A stretch of 64,000 bases of DNA from Streptomyces venezuelae (GCF_008642315.1 NZ_CP029192.1:2542001-2606000); one strand, 5' to 3'. Counted from the stretch's first letter, positions 57,801 to 64,000 are shown. Notes: generated by a model not told the origin, from the letters alone. A program made the numbers and translations.

Positions 57801-57994
57801 CCATGCGACTGCTGGGCGTTCCACGCTCTGCTTCTCCGCTTATCGCTGATGCAATCCTCGGCGGAAGCACCACGTCACTGCGCGAGGCTAGGTCTCGGCT
57901 TGCCGCCCAGGGCGAAGCCACGTGGAGTCGCGCCCTTGGGTCCGTAGGTAGCTCGTACTACCGCGTGTGGCGAATCCTAGATGGCGTTAACTGA
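54809..57994 (+). CDS. HamB-like superfamily 2 (Ski2-type) helicase of a Hachiman/AbpAB-type defence pair
   Basis: The roughly 1061-residue protein has a helical N-terminal region of about 300 residues and then a full SF2 core. The core motifs are PTSAGKT near 338, YVAPSRALVNQV, VSTPEKLD, VVDEAHN near 447, LLTPF, RGVGVHHAGLP near 637 (a Ski2-like hallmark), TTTIAQGVNFP, and NLAGRAGRIEQG near 703. A further 350-residue C-terminal region follows. Codons ending in A or T are frequent. The GTG at 54809 overlaps the nuclease stop by eight bases; TTG 54800 is possible. In Hachiman the helicase senses damaged or foreign DNA and holds HamA in check (known for the family). Confidence 0.78.
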   Translation: MHDLSWLDGSLDPGLVERVSAQAQQSLITSALKPVLAEGFLPNSETSGDAADDVKFAMQSLDLLAWDAIMEDPKSEEARKLCGQAFGIARTQVDSGISAESRIFLLRTACIGWLSDETPLAARLLAEVEIPTPIPNSAGWEERIVNGTVDVWLLLLRKRGWADLDALASSISALRRDQEEFEGSFLEAEGADARPAAWELVCYYHLIRCGELIAEFIETGSVLTDVRGERRFDVKERAETHCDRALEAAISSGNVDLEELVRLLSVTGSQIIDNSLWTVSRAVSPEVTSFVESLVSRGAERPIFEALPPQRAALAEEGLIRSSFRSVVVSLPTSAGKTLIAQFRILQALNTYRQQAGWVAYVAPSRALVNQVTRRLRRDLGPLNINVERVSPALEVDGLEAEMLHDSGESQFDVLVSTPEKLDLLLRSGWQEEIGRPLCLVVVDEAHNISDPNRGIKLELLLAGINREARDAAFLLLTPFIDNGDTVAKWLDSTSQQSIKMSLDWTPNDRIIALACHQPGTRGNYSIRLDPLVTTKNTLSTRTSLPIGGNRPLGFTSSAAKAQGKLAAATASVLELRGQTITLAQQPGYAWTVAQQIGEPRRELPEPSPDLQAVAAVVGQEFGADFPLVGLLKRGVGVHHAGLPDEIRALTEYLMESGELDHLVSTTTIAQGVNFPVANVVMASHQFPYGEDMPAQDFWNLAGRAGRIEQGQVGVVALAASDRAKETKLRSFVGRKVADLNSTLIDMVRIAMAQYGELNLHQLSYQPTWSSFVQFLAHTYRQIGDHAEFANEVEQILRGTLGFQSLRSSQPSWAAQLTQGVREYSERITGKPLSLVDSTGFSWESVSSALRRLSEARISAQVWDQSLYEGSPRPLAGLVGVMLEVPELRENLVPIIEDHQDRTGDFISRVIQDWVNGASIPTLAAQYFKKERDTDLVAVTKCCQRLFKMAPTVAWGLSALQSMTLGEDFERMSDARRRELRNFPSYAFYGVANEREISMRLLGVPRSASPLIADAILGGSTTSLREARSRLAAQGEATWSRALGSVGSSYYRVWRILDGVN

Positions 57995-58081
57995 GGCAGT
58001 TGACCGTGGACGGGCAGTTCGTCGGCACGACGAATACCCGGAGCCGCCTGCCCTGAGCACAGCCGCAGACGGCTCGCCGCT

Positions 58082-58136
58082 GTGCCCGATGACATGGGCC
58101 CCGGACACTTCGTCCGGGGCCCATGTCATCGGGCAC
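58082..58136. terminator. Very strong 25-bp-stem bidirectional terminator
   Basis: A stem of 25 perfect base pairs (left arm 58082-58106, right arm 58112-58136) encloses a five-base loop. It lies 87 bases past the helicase stop and about 70 bases past the convergent Nudix gene's stop. It closes both transcription units and marks the end of the AT-rich defence module. Confidence 0.85.
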
Positions 58137-58205
58137 CTCAGTTGGGCAGACGTAGGGCGCTGATGTCCGACCTGGACAACGCGGCACCCGCACCCGTACT
58201 CAGCT

Positions 58206-58688
58206 TCACTGCCCGGGCGGCACGCCATGCTCCAAGTACGCCACCGCGCCTTCATGGCGAGCGACCGCAGCGGCACGGATGCGGCGCGCTAGTCGGGGGA
58301 TCGTGAGATCGTCCACAGCCTCAAGGGGATGAAAGTCATACGCCTTGATCTCAGAGGCTTGCAGCTTGATCTGCGCCTGAAGCTGACTTGCGAGGGTGCC
58401 GCCATCGAAGAGATACAGCACCTTGTCCCCCTCGGAAGGGCTAGGTGCCCAGTCGACGACGAGTAGGCGCCCGATCTCCGGCGCGATGCCGAGTTCCTCC
58501 TGAACCTCACGGACGCACGCCTGTAGCGGCGACTCGCCGGCATCCACGTACCCTCCTGGGATGTCCCGGTAGTCCTTGTACGTGGGCTCCAGGAGCATGA
58601 CGCGGCCGTGGTCATCAAAGAAGAGCGCACCCGAGGCCATCCGCGGGCGCGCCATCTTCGCTTCGTGTTCGTTCTCGGTCTCGCTCAC
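58206..58688 (-). CDS. Nudix hydrolase (Pif-like position in AICE)
   Basis: The 160-residue protein has a complete Nudix box, GGYVDAGESPLQACVREVQEELGI (G-x5-E-x7-R-E-U-x-E-E-x-G-U). Members hydrolyse nucleoside diphosphate derivatives. On the AICE pSAM2 a Nudix protein (Pif) prevents redundant transfer between donors, and its place beside AICE regulators here suggests a similar role; that is an inference. GTG 58688 follows the XRE gene by 19 bases. MARP at 58655 is an alternative start. Confidence 0.85.
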   Translation of the reverse strand: MSETENEHEAKMARPRMASGALFFDDHGRVMLLEPTYKDYRDIPGGYVDAGESPLQACVREVQEELGIAPEIGRLLVVDWAPSPSEGDKVLYLFDGGTLASQLQAQIKLQASEIKAYDFHPLEAVDDLTIPRLARRIRAAAVARHEGAVAYLEHGVPPGQ

Positions 58689-58707
58689 ATGACCGAGCCT
58701 AACCAGC

Positions 58708-59931
58708 TCACACCACTCGAAGCCTCTCGGCCAGGTCGGCCACGGAGCGGCTCGGCCGCCCACGAGTACCGCGGACCCAGCCGAGCACGATCTCTCGCGC
58801 CATGTAGTGGTGTCGGACTTGCTCCGGCGCCAGCTCTTCCGCGCCCAGGACCACGCTGAGCGCGTCGTCGATGCGGTTCCGAGCCGTTAGTGCCCGCGCC
58901 GTTTCGAGGTCGTGCCGCACTCTGCGTTCGACAGGAAGCCCGCTCGTATCGACCTGAGCCCCTAAATCCGCTGCGACCTGGAAATCTCCGAGCTCACCAG
59001 CGGTAGCCACCTTGTGGATCGCGACGTTGGTGGGGCCGAAGGCCGTCCACATGTGGTTTCCGTCCGTCCCGAGGCGTGTTGCCGTCGCCTCCGCCTCACG
59101 GAGGAAGGCTTGTGTTGTCGCACGGTCCTCTGCGCGAGCTGCGGCCATTGAGCCCGTCAGGAAGAGGGTTCCGTAGACGGACAAGTACGCGGGGGTCGCC
59201 TCCCCCAGCCCAGGCTCAAGGAACCCGACGGCATCGCTCACGAGCTGCACTGCGGTCTCGAAGCGTCCAGTGGACAGCAGGCAGTGCGTCACCGACCGGA
59301 AGAGCGATCCGATGACGACGTTGTTCCCGCTCTGCTGTGCAGCGGCGAGACCGCGATCCGCAGCCATCCAAGCAAGCTCGCTTTCCCCCAACTTGCCGAG
59401 GACCATCGCCGCCCCCTGGTACGTCAAAGCGAGCAGCGCGCTCGCTTCCTCCCGCTCCCCCCCGACGCAGGTGCGCACGGCGAGCAGGGCATCCGAGAGG
59501 ATCAGGGGCAACTGGCGGGTGGCGAAGCCGTATTGGGACCCCTGGTAGGCGTCCCACACCTCGCTCACGTCGGATCGCAGCGCGGTCAGACTCGGGGGTT
59601 CGCCATCCGCCGGCGCGCCAAGGAGTGGGGTCAACTGCCGGTAGTCCATGAGCGCTTCGCGTAGGGCAGGGACCGTGCGTCGCCCGCTGTCTGCGGACCA
59701 CTCCAACAGCGTCGGTTCGCCAATGAGGTCACCGATGGACACGTCCAACGCGTGAGCCAGTGCCCGGATGACAGAGAGTCTGTCGAGCTCGATGCGGTTG
59801 TTCTCCGCTTTGCCGAGCCAATCGGCAGTGCGCCCAACCAGTCCGGCCAGCACTTCTTGGGACACGCCTCGGCGATGGCGGTACCACGCGACCCGCTCAC
59901 CGATCGTCAGTTGCTGCGTCATTCCTCGCAT
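58708..59931 (-). CDS. XRE-family regulator with helical repeat C-terminus
   Basis: The 407-residue protein has an N-terminal helix-turn-helix (IGERVAWYRHRRGVSQEVLAGLVGRTADWLGKAENNRIEL) followed by about 330 residues of helical, TPR-like sequence. This type is common in Streptomyces mobile elements and chromosomes. It is co-directional with the Nudix gene, 19 bases apart, so the two form an operon. ATG 59931 is used; 59922 is possible. Codon use is closer to the host than that of the defence genes. Confidence 0.85.
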   Translation of the reverse strand: MRGMTQQLTIGERVAWYRHRRGVSQEVLAGLVGRTADWLGKAENNRIELDRLSVIRALAHALDVSIGDLIGEPTLLEWSADSGRRTVPALREALMDYRQLTPLLGAPADGEPPSLTALRSDVSEVWDAYQGSQYGFATRQLPLILSDALLAVRTCVGGEREEASALLALTYQGAAMVLGKLGESELAWMAADRGLAAAQQSGNNVVIGSLFRSVTHCLLSTGRFETAVQLVSDAVGFLEPGLGEATPAYLSVYGTLFLTGSMAAARAEDRATTQAFLREAEATATRLGTDGNHMWTAFGPTNVAIHKVATAGELGDFQVAADLGAQVDTSGLPVERRVRHDLETARALTARNRIDDALSVVLGAEELAPEQVRHHYMAREIVLGWVRGTRGRPSRSVADLAERLRVV

Positions 59932-59960
59932 GACTTCAGCGTCACCTCAGTTGGCATGAG

Positions 59961-59985
59961 GACCCCGGAAGGATTTTCCGGGGTC
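59961..59985. promoter_or_regulatory. 10-bp-stem palindrome between the divergent XRE gene and the small ORF
   Basis: GACCCCGGAA (59961-59970) and TTCCGGGGTC (59976-59985) form a perfect inverted repeat with a five-base centre. It lies 30 bases upstream of the XRE start and may be its operator, or a hairpin limiting read-through. Confidence 0.5.
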
Positions 59986-60058
59986 AGTTCAGGGTCGCGC
60001 CATAGCGTCATGGGTGTCGAGATCGAGACGCCAACGACGGTGGCAAGGAGGCGCGGCT

Positions 60059-60253
60059 ATGTCTCTGACGACTAAGGAACGGCACCAGGTGATGGTGGCC
60101 CTTGCGGAGCTCTCCATGGAAGTGGGCACCCTTGCGCAGAGGGCGCAACGGTTGGCATCGCCCGTCACCCCTCCCTGCCCTGCTCCTCCAGCTGTTGCAG
60201 GCGTCCGTCCAAGCGGCCCAGATGCTCACGCATCGATTCGATCTCCCGCATGA
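60059..60253 (+). CDS. Small protein, AICE region
   Basis: This 64-residue frame has an excellent AAGGAGG seven bases before the ATG at 60059. The first 34 residues (MSLTTKERHQVMVALAELSM, then EVGTLAQRAQRLAS) form an amphipathic helix. The Pro/Ala-rich remainder overlaps the 3' end of the convergent GntR gene by 89 bases. No family is recognised. The ribosome-binding site is the main support for it being real. Confidence 0.5.
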   Translation: MSLTTKERHQVMVALAELSMEVGTLAQRAQRLASPVTPPCPAPPAVAGVRPSGPDAHASIRSPA

Positions 60254-60533
60254 TCGCGGTGAACTCGGCACTTGGGGCCGATACTTCCTGATCTTCGGGG
60301 CTGCGAGCGCTCACGAAGTAGCCGCGAGTTGAGTCCGGCGCAACCAATCCCCACTTCGTGAGTAGCTGGACAGCCTTTGTCGCTGTCCCTGGAGCTACCT
60401 CAAAGCGTTCAGCGATCGCACGGACCGAAGGCAGTTTCTCCCCGATCTTCACCTTGCCGGTATTGATCTCCTCCCGCAGGGCCTCAGCGATCTGCTCGTT
60501 CACCCGTCGCGCGTCGTCAGCAGTCGGCGTCAT
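60165..60533 (-). CDS. GntR-family regulator (KorSA-like)
   Basis: The 122-residue protein has a GntR winged helix (REEINTGKVKIGEKLPSVRAIAERFEVAPGTATKAVQLLTKWG) and a short helical tail with no effector domain (REIESMREHLGRLDGRLQQLEEQ, probably a coiled coil). This is the KorSA type that represses transfer and replication genes in pSAM2-like elements. An upstream region rich in AGCACGA/TAGCAC half-sites is its probable operator. Confidence 0.87.
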   Translation of the reverse strand: MTPTADDARRVNEQIAEALREEINTGKVKIGEKLPSVRAIAERFEVAPGTATKAVQLLTKWGLVAPDSTRGYFVSARSPEDQEVSAPSAEFTAIMREIESMREHLGRLDGRLQQLEEQGREG

Positions 60534-60556
60534 GCGTCGATGCTAACGCCCTCTGA

Positions 60557-60616
60557 TCTAGCACAGCCAGCACGAACAACACGGACTCTTGTACTGGTTG
60601 TATTAGTCGTGCTAGA
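60557..60616. promoter_or_regulatory. Candidate KorSA-type operator region
   Basis: An outer inverted repeat, TCTAGCAC (60557-60564) and GTGCTAGA (60609-60616), flanks an AT-rich core. The core contains further half-sites AGCACGAAC and TAGTCGTGC and the TTGTACTGGTTGTATTAG segment. It begins about 24 bases upstream of the GntR start codon and could also face a rightward promoter. Confidence 0.5.
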
Positions 60617-61366
60617 ACAGAGTCAGTTGCTCGCCGTAGAGGCAGAGCACACGTAAGACCTGTTTGACCTGCGCAAACGCCCGGAGAGGTCCGTACTGGC
60701 GGGTCGCCTCGAAGGAAGCGATAGCGGTTTGAGAACTGAAGAGTGATCGTGCGGGGCTGACGCGAGAGCGGCGGTAACGGTAGGTGCCTAGGGCGAGGGT
60801 CCGGGGGCAAACCGCCGTGATGAACGTGGCTCTCCCCCTACGCGCCTGGCTGGCGCTGCCCGGGTTCGGGTGTGGGGATGTATAGCGGGGCCCCAACGCA
60901 CGTGGCGGCAAGAGTGAGACCGCCCCCGCGACGACCGGGTGATGTCGTCGGCGGTAACGCCAAGCCCACCGGCTCCGGAGAACGCCCCCGCATCTTGGGG
61001 CGCCGCCCGGTGTGGGCCGCCCTGCTGGCGTCGAGCAGTAACGAGACGCACCCGACTATCCCGGCTCGGGGCCGGTACGCCGTGGCAACGGCGTGCTGGT
61101 GAAAGCCGTGTTCTTTCGTCTGCAAGGGGGCGGTGTGAACCGACGACATACCCCGGCATCGCCGTCATCGACCGGCGCGGCGATGCCGTCTCACCTTTAA
61201 CCCGTCAGCAGCGCAGGACGCTGCGGGCGACCGGTCATCTCCAGCTGCTTTCGCGGCGGCTAGCGCCGCGCCGGCTGCCTCCTCCGTCCGTCCGGGCCGC
61301 TCTTCGGGGCGGGCCCGTACGGACGGAGTCGAGGGGAGCTGGAGCCGAGTTCTGTTGGGAGTTCTC
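60617..61366. other. Long non-coding stretch of the AICE
   Basis: About 750 bases have no convincing gene. A near-perfect inverted repeat (CTCCGTCCGT...ACGGACGGAG, 61282-61328) lies just before the next small gene and may be a terminator or attenuator. In related elements such spacers carry the conjugal transfer locus or a regulatory RNA, but I see no signature that proves either. Confidence 0.4.
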
Positions 61367-61576
61367 ATGCCTGAGATGCCGTATCTGCAACAGCGCATCC
61401 TCGTTCGCGCTGCCCAGCGTGACGATCACGCGGTGACGTCGAAGAACGCCGACGCCTTGATGAGCCTGTACGCGGCCGATCTGGTCGACCGCGGCGCGCT
61501 CACGCCTTCCGGGCTTGCCGTAGCCCGGGGCCTGTTGGCCGGCGAGTCCGTTGAAGCCGTCTCGCCGCTGGTCTAA
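61367..61576 (+). CDS. Small hypothetical protein, AICE region
   Basis: This 69-residue frame (MPEMPYLQQRILVRAAQRDD...) has TTGGGAG five bases upstream. Codon use is normal for the host. It is not recognised. It reads into a hairpin at 61587-61617 whose loop resembles a tRNA T-arm. Confidence 0.6.
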   Translation: MPEMPYLQQRILVRAAQRDDHAVTSKNADALMSLYAADLVDRGALTPSGLAVARGLLAGESVEAVSPLV

Positions 61577-61586
61577 CCGCACCACT

Positions 61587-61617
61587 GCCCCGGCTGGGTT
61601 CGACTCCCAACCGGGGT
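61587..61617 (+). terminator. Hairpin after the small ORF
   Basis: GCCCCGGCTGGG pairs with CCCAACCGGGGT (one internal mismatch, one wobble) around a TTCGACT loop. It starts 11 bases past the stop codon. Confidence 0.55.
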
Positions 61618-61675
61618 GCTCCGGTCGCCCTTCCGGCGGCTGTGCCGTCGTGAGGCGGCCGTTCATTCATGCGGC

Positions 61676-61707
61676 GGCGCCCCCGGAGCGGCTACTCCGG
61701 GGGCGCC
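61676..61707 (+). terminator. 13-bp-stem hairpin upstream of the transfer-gene chain
   Basis: GGCGCCCCCGGAG (61676-61688) pairs perfectly with CTCCGGGGGCGCC (61695-61707). It ends 44 bases before the next start codon and may terminate or attenuate entry into the coupled gene chain. Confidence 0.6.
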
Positions 61708-61751
61708 ATTGGGCCGTCTGCATCCCATCTGACCTCAGAGGAGTACGACCC

Positions 61752-62078
61752 ATGAATTGCATCGTTGCTGGTCATACCGCCGTTACCGCGAAGGAGTTCG
61801 CGGAACTGGCGCTGGGCCTGACTGAGTACGCGCCGGGGTTCGACCCCGAGCTGTTCACCGGCACGGCCAACGAGTTGGAGGAGGACCGGGCGGCACGGCT
61901 GGCCGTGGCCCGCGACGTGCTCGCGGACCTGCGGCAGGTCGACCCGGCGGCCGCGGCTTACGCCCGCGCCCTGCTGAAGGTGAGCGACCTGCCGACGCCG
62001 GCGCCCCGCACGCGTCGGGCTCGCCGGGGACGGCGGGCGCCGGTGTGCACCGCGCTGGGTCAGGCGGTGGCGGCATGA
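61752..62078 (+). CDS. Small hypothetical protein, first gene of a coupled AICE chain
   Basis: The 108-residue protein (MNCIVAGHTAVTAKEFAELA...) has an acidic helical middle (ELEEDRAARLAVARDVLADLRQVDP) and a basic tail (RTRRARRGRRAP). AGAGGAG lies nine bases upstream. The stop overlaps the GGDEF gene start by four bases (ATGA). Its family is not recognised. Confidence 0.75.
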   Translation: MNCIVAGHTAVTAKEFAELALGLTEYAPGFDPELFTGTANELEEDRAARLAVARDVLADLRQVDPAAAAYARALLKVSDLPTPAPRTRRARRGRRAPVCTALGQAVAA

Positions 62079-62740
62079 GCCAGACCTTGACGGCCCTGTC
62101 CGTCGCCCTGCCGCTCACGGCCGGATGGTCCCTGAACAGCCTGTGGCTGCGACGCCGGATCAAGGACACACGCCACGACCCACTGACGGGCCTGTGGACA
62201 CGCGCAGAGTTCGAGAAGCGCGCCTGCAAGAGCCTGGCCCGAGGGAAGCAGCGGGCGGTGCTCCTGCTGGATCTCAACTGGTTCAAGCAGATCAACGACA
62301 CCTACGGCCACGCGACCGGGGATGCGGTCCTTCGCGCGACCGGCCTGCGCCTGGGCGCGTGGGCGGACGCGCATCACGGCGTGGCTGGCCGACTGGGCGG
62401 AGACGAGTTCGCCGCCCTCGTCGACGTGGGCGGCACGAGCGACACCGGGACCGGCAACCTCAACGCGAAGCTGCTGAACCTGATCGGCCGACTCGAACAG
62501 CCCGTCATCTTCGAGGGGCGCGTGATCGACGTGCACGTGTCGATCGGGGCGGCCCGCTCCGGGCGGGCTGATCTGTCAGCGCTGCTGCGGCTGGCCGATG
62601 AGCACATGTACCGAATCAAGCAGGAAGGCGGCGGTTTCAGCATCGCCCCCGCACGCGAGCACGGCCCGGCGCTGGGCACGGTGAACGGCCGCCGCGCGGG
62701 ACGCCCTGGTACCCACTGCACAACGGAGGTGACCGCATGA
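62075..62740 (+). CDS. GGDEF-domain diguanylate cyclase
   Basis: The 221-residue protein has an N-terminal hydrophobic segment (LSVALPLTAGWSLNSLWL) that may anchor it to the membrane. A complete GGDEF domain follows: DPLTGLWTRAEFE, LLLDLNWFKQINDTYGHATGDAVL, and an intact active site RLGGDEFAALVD at 107-116. The inhibitory RxxD site that normally lies five residues before GGDEF is absent. It should make cyclic di-GMP, which in Streptomyces controls BldD and development. Coupled by ATGA overlaps to the genes on both sides. Confidence 0.9.
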   Translation: MSQTLTALSVALPLTAGWSLNSLWLRRRIKDTRHDPLTGLWTRAEFEKRACKSLARGKQRAVLLLDLNWFKQINDTYGHATGDAVLRATGLRLGAWADAHHGVAGRLGGDEFAALVDVGGTSDTGTGNLNAKLLNLIGRLEQPVIFEGRVIDVHVSIGAARSGRADLSALLRLADEHMYRIKQEGGGFSIAPAREHGPALGTVNGRRAGRPGTHCTTEVTA

Positions 62741-63078
62741 ACTACGCCGACACGGTGCAGGACCTCTCGCCTGCCCTGACCGCGCTGCGGTTGCTGGCCG
62801 TGGACTTCGCCCAGCTGCCCGCGCCGACCGAGCGTATCTCGCCGATCGTCCCGAAGGAGCTGGATCTTTCCCTGCACGGCGACTTGGGGGCGTTCGAGCC
62901 GTGGCGGGCGGCGCTCGGCATCGCCCGCGAAGACATCGACTTCCACACGCAGGGCGACGGTCAGACGTGGGTGCTGTGCGCCGACACGGACTACGCCGGT
63001 GCCCGCGTGACCTTGTACGCCTACGGCGACGTGCTGCGTCGCACCCTCACCCTGGTAGGAGGCTGCCATGCGGCGTAA
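62737..63078 (+). CDS. Small hypothetical protein, AICE chain
   Basis: This 113-residue protein (MNYADTVQDLSPALTALRLL, then LPAPTERISPIVPKELDLSLHG...) has no signal or membrane segment. Its C-terminal half is predicted beta strand (QTWVLCADTDYAGARVTLYAYG). Its start overlaps the GGDEF stop by four bases and its end overlaps the next gene by 11. Its family is not recognised. Confidence 0.75.
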   Translation: MNYADTVQDLSPALTALRLLAVDFAQLPAPTERISPIVPKELDLSLHGDLGAFEPWRAALGIAREDIDFHTQGDGQTWVLCADTDYAGARVTLYAYGDVLRRTLTLVGGCHAA

Positions 63079-64000
63079 GACATCACCCGAACCGGCCCAG
63101 GGGACGCGCACCTCGCGCGCGCTGGACAGGGCCCGGGGCATCAACCCGTTCGCTGTGGTCGAGAAGCTGCTGACGCTGGCGGCACTGACGGTCGTGGCGG
63201 TCACCGTCGGCAGCCAGCTCGCCCCGATCCTCGGCCTGCACGGGCGCTTCGGCACCGCCGCGGCCTGGTTCATCGCCCTGGTCTTTGACGCGTTGTGGAT
63301 CGGCGCGCTGAAGATGAGCGAGCAGGCCATCCGCCAGCGCAGCATCCTGGGCATGGCCGTGATGCTGTCCGTGGCCGCCCTCTCAATGGCTGGGTCGGTC
63401 GCGATCCTGCTGCTGATGGGCCATGCCCGCGTCTTCGCCCTGGTGCCGGTGGCCGCCGCCGTGTTCATGGGGCTGAGGATCTTCGCTGACCACATGCTCG
63501 CGGACGACGCGACCTCGCGCGTCATCGCCGAGCAGTCCGCCGCCGCCCGCAACACCCTGGCCCTCACCTACGCCGACGCACGCCAGCTCAAGGCCGGCGC
63601 GGAGAACGAGGTCGTCGTCGAGACGGCCGAGACGCTCGCGCGGGCACATCGGCAGGCGGTTCAGGCGAAGGCGCTGACCGGCATGCAAAAGAAGATCAAC
63701 AAGGCACGTGCCAAGGCTGAAGAGAAGCTGCAGTCCTCCGAGAGTGAGCACGGGGCAGCGGCCCGGGCCTTCACCGCCCGCGAACTGCACGTCCTCACCG
63801 CGCCCTCGGACGGAGTCCCCGCCATCGAGGCGCCCCCGCAACCGGCCCCTGCGGCGCCCGGCATGGGCGAGGCGGTGCCCTCGGAATCCTCGGAATGCCC
63901 TGACCTGCTCGAACACCCCGCCGGACGTGTGTCCTCGGAATTCGGTTCCGAGGATTCCGAGGGGCCCTCGGATCTTTCCGAGGGTCCGGGGCGCAAGCCC
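63068..64000 (+). CDS. DUF2637/SpdB-like membrane protein, C-terminus beyond window
   Basis: An open frame of 311 codons starts at ATG 63068 and runs off the right edge. Four hydrophobic helices lie between about residues 30 and 140 (VEKLLTLAALTVVAVTVGSQLAP, AAAWFIALVFDALWIGAL, ILGMAVMLSVAALSMAGSVAILLL, VFALVPVAAAVFMGLRIFADHML). An Ala-rich helical region and a Pro/Ser/Glu-rich region follow, in which SSE and SED units repeat. The family occurs in AICEs and plasmids next to transfer genes and is thought to help plasmid spread between mycelial compartments. Confidence 0.8.
   Translation, partial: MRRKTSPEPAQGTRTSRALDRARGINPFAVVEKLLTLAALTVVAVTVGSQLAPILGLHGRFGTAAAWFIALVFDALWIGALKMSEQAIRQRSILGMAVMLSVAALSMAGSVAILLLMGHARVFALVPVAAAVFMGLRIFADHMLADDATSRVIAEQSAAARNTLALTYADARQLKAGAENEVVVETAETLARAHRQAVQAKALTGMQKKINKARAKAEEKLQSSESEHGAAARAFTARELHVLTAPSDGVPAIEAPPQPAPAAPGMGEAVPSESSECPDLLEHPAGRVSSEFGSEDSEGPSDLSEGPGRKP

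Noticed and set aside
54809..57994. The helicase as a housekeeping Ski2/Lhr-type enzyme
   Set aside because: The low-GC codon use, overlap with a PD-(D/E)xK gene and position in a foreign island argue for a defence role, although only a profile search can settle it.
58082..58136. The long inverted repeat as an insertion-sequence end or att site
   Set aside because: It is a single hairpin between two convergent stops with no transposase or second copy, so a terminator is simpler.
61587..61625. GGGTTCGACTCCCA resembling a tRNA T-arm, hence a possible tRNA or att remnant
   Set aside because: No acceptor, D or anticodon arm can be built around it, and the segment folds as a simple hairpin just past a stop codon.

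Overview
The window is a high-GC actinobacterial chromosome segment, almost certainly Streptomyces. Genuine genes use G/C almost exclusively at third codon positions, GTG starts are frequent, and the gene order matches the S. coelicolor neighbourhood from the dxr/ispG genes to rlmN (about SCO5697 down to SCO5645, from memory of that genome). Signature families include a DasR-type chitinase promoter, PucR and MocR regulators, DUF4190 and NADAR proteins, and an actinomycete integrative conjugative element (AICE).

Layout. 0-8 kb: MEP isoprenoid genes dxr and ispG with a site-2 protease between them, and a SecA-family ATPase upstream. Then a chloramphenicol phosphotransferase-like kinase and the tail of a decayed serine hydrolase. 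8-19 kb: acyl-CoA dehydrogenase, SDR, aldehyde dehydrogenase, PucR regulator, an orphan membrane-anchored VirD4/FtsK-like ATPase and GABA aminotransferase. 19-22 kb: PAP2 phosphatase and a GH18 chitinase with a DasR box. 21-29 kb: a polyamine uptake and oxidation operon (two proteins downstream of PotDABC and an aldehyde dehydrogenase upstream). 29-35 kb: NADAR protein, MFS exporter divergent from a MocR regulator, DUF4190 protein, aminodeoxyfutalosine/adenosine deaminase, GDPD. 35.5-43 kb: a second polyamine block (PotD-like lipoprotein, RING/TerD-like protein, aldehyde dehydrogenase, Lrp/AsnC regulator, class III aminotransferase). 43-48 kb: an ABC ATPase/membrane protein pair, VOC protein, LOG-family protein and a frameshifted maleylpyruvate-isomerase-family gene. 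48-52 kb: a thiamine ABC transporter (thiBPQ-like) behind a TPP riboswitch. 52.4-53.5 kb: rlmN.

Polyamine logic. The blocks can be joined into one route: polyamine import (PotDABC), amine oxidation or transamination to an aminoaldehyde (PuuB-like oxidase, class III aminotransferase), oxidation to GABA (two aldehyde dehydrogenases), GabT to succinic semialdehyde, and a third aldehyde dehydrogenase to succinate. A striking palindrome between the divergent aldehyde dehydrogenase and Lrp/AsnC genes is a candidate operator.

Mobile region. From about 53.5 kb to the right edge the sequence is foreign. At 54.0-58.0 kb lies a visibly AT-richer two-gene nuclease plus Ski2-like helicase module with the architecture of a Hachiman/AbpAB anti-phage system. 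It ends at a 25-bp-stem terminator. It is followed by AICE-type genes: Nudix, XRE and GntR (KorSA-like) regulators, small proteins, a GGDEF diguanylate cyclase in a translationally coupled chain, and a DUF2637/SpdB-like membrane protein cut by the window edge. No integrase, replication gene, or att repeat is visible; they would lie to the right.
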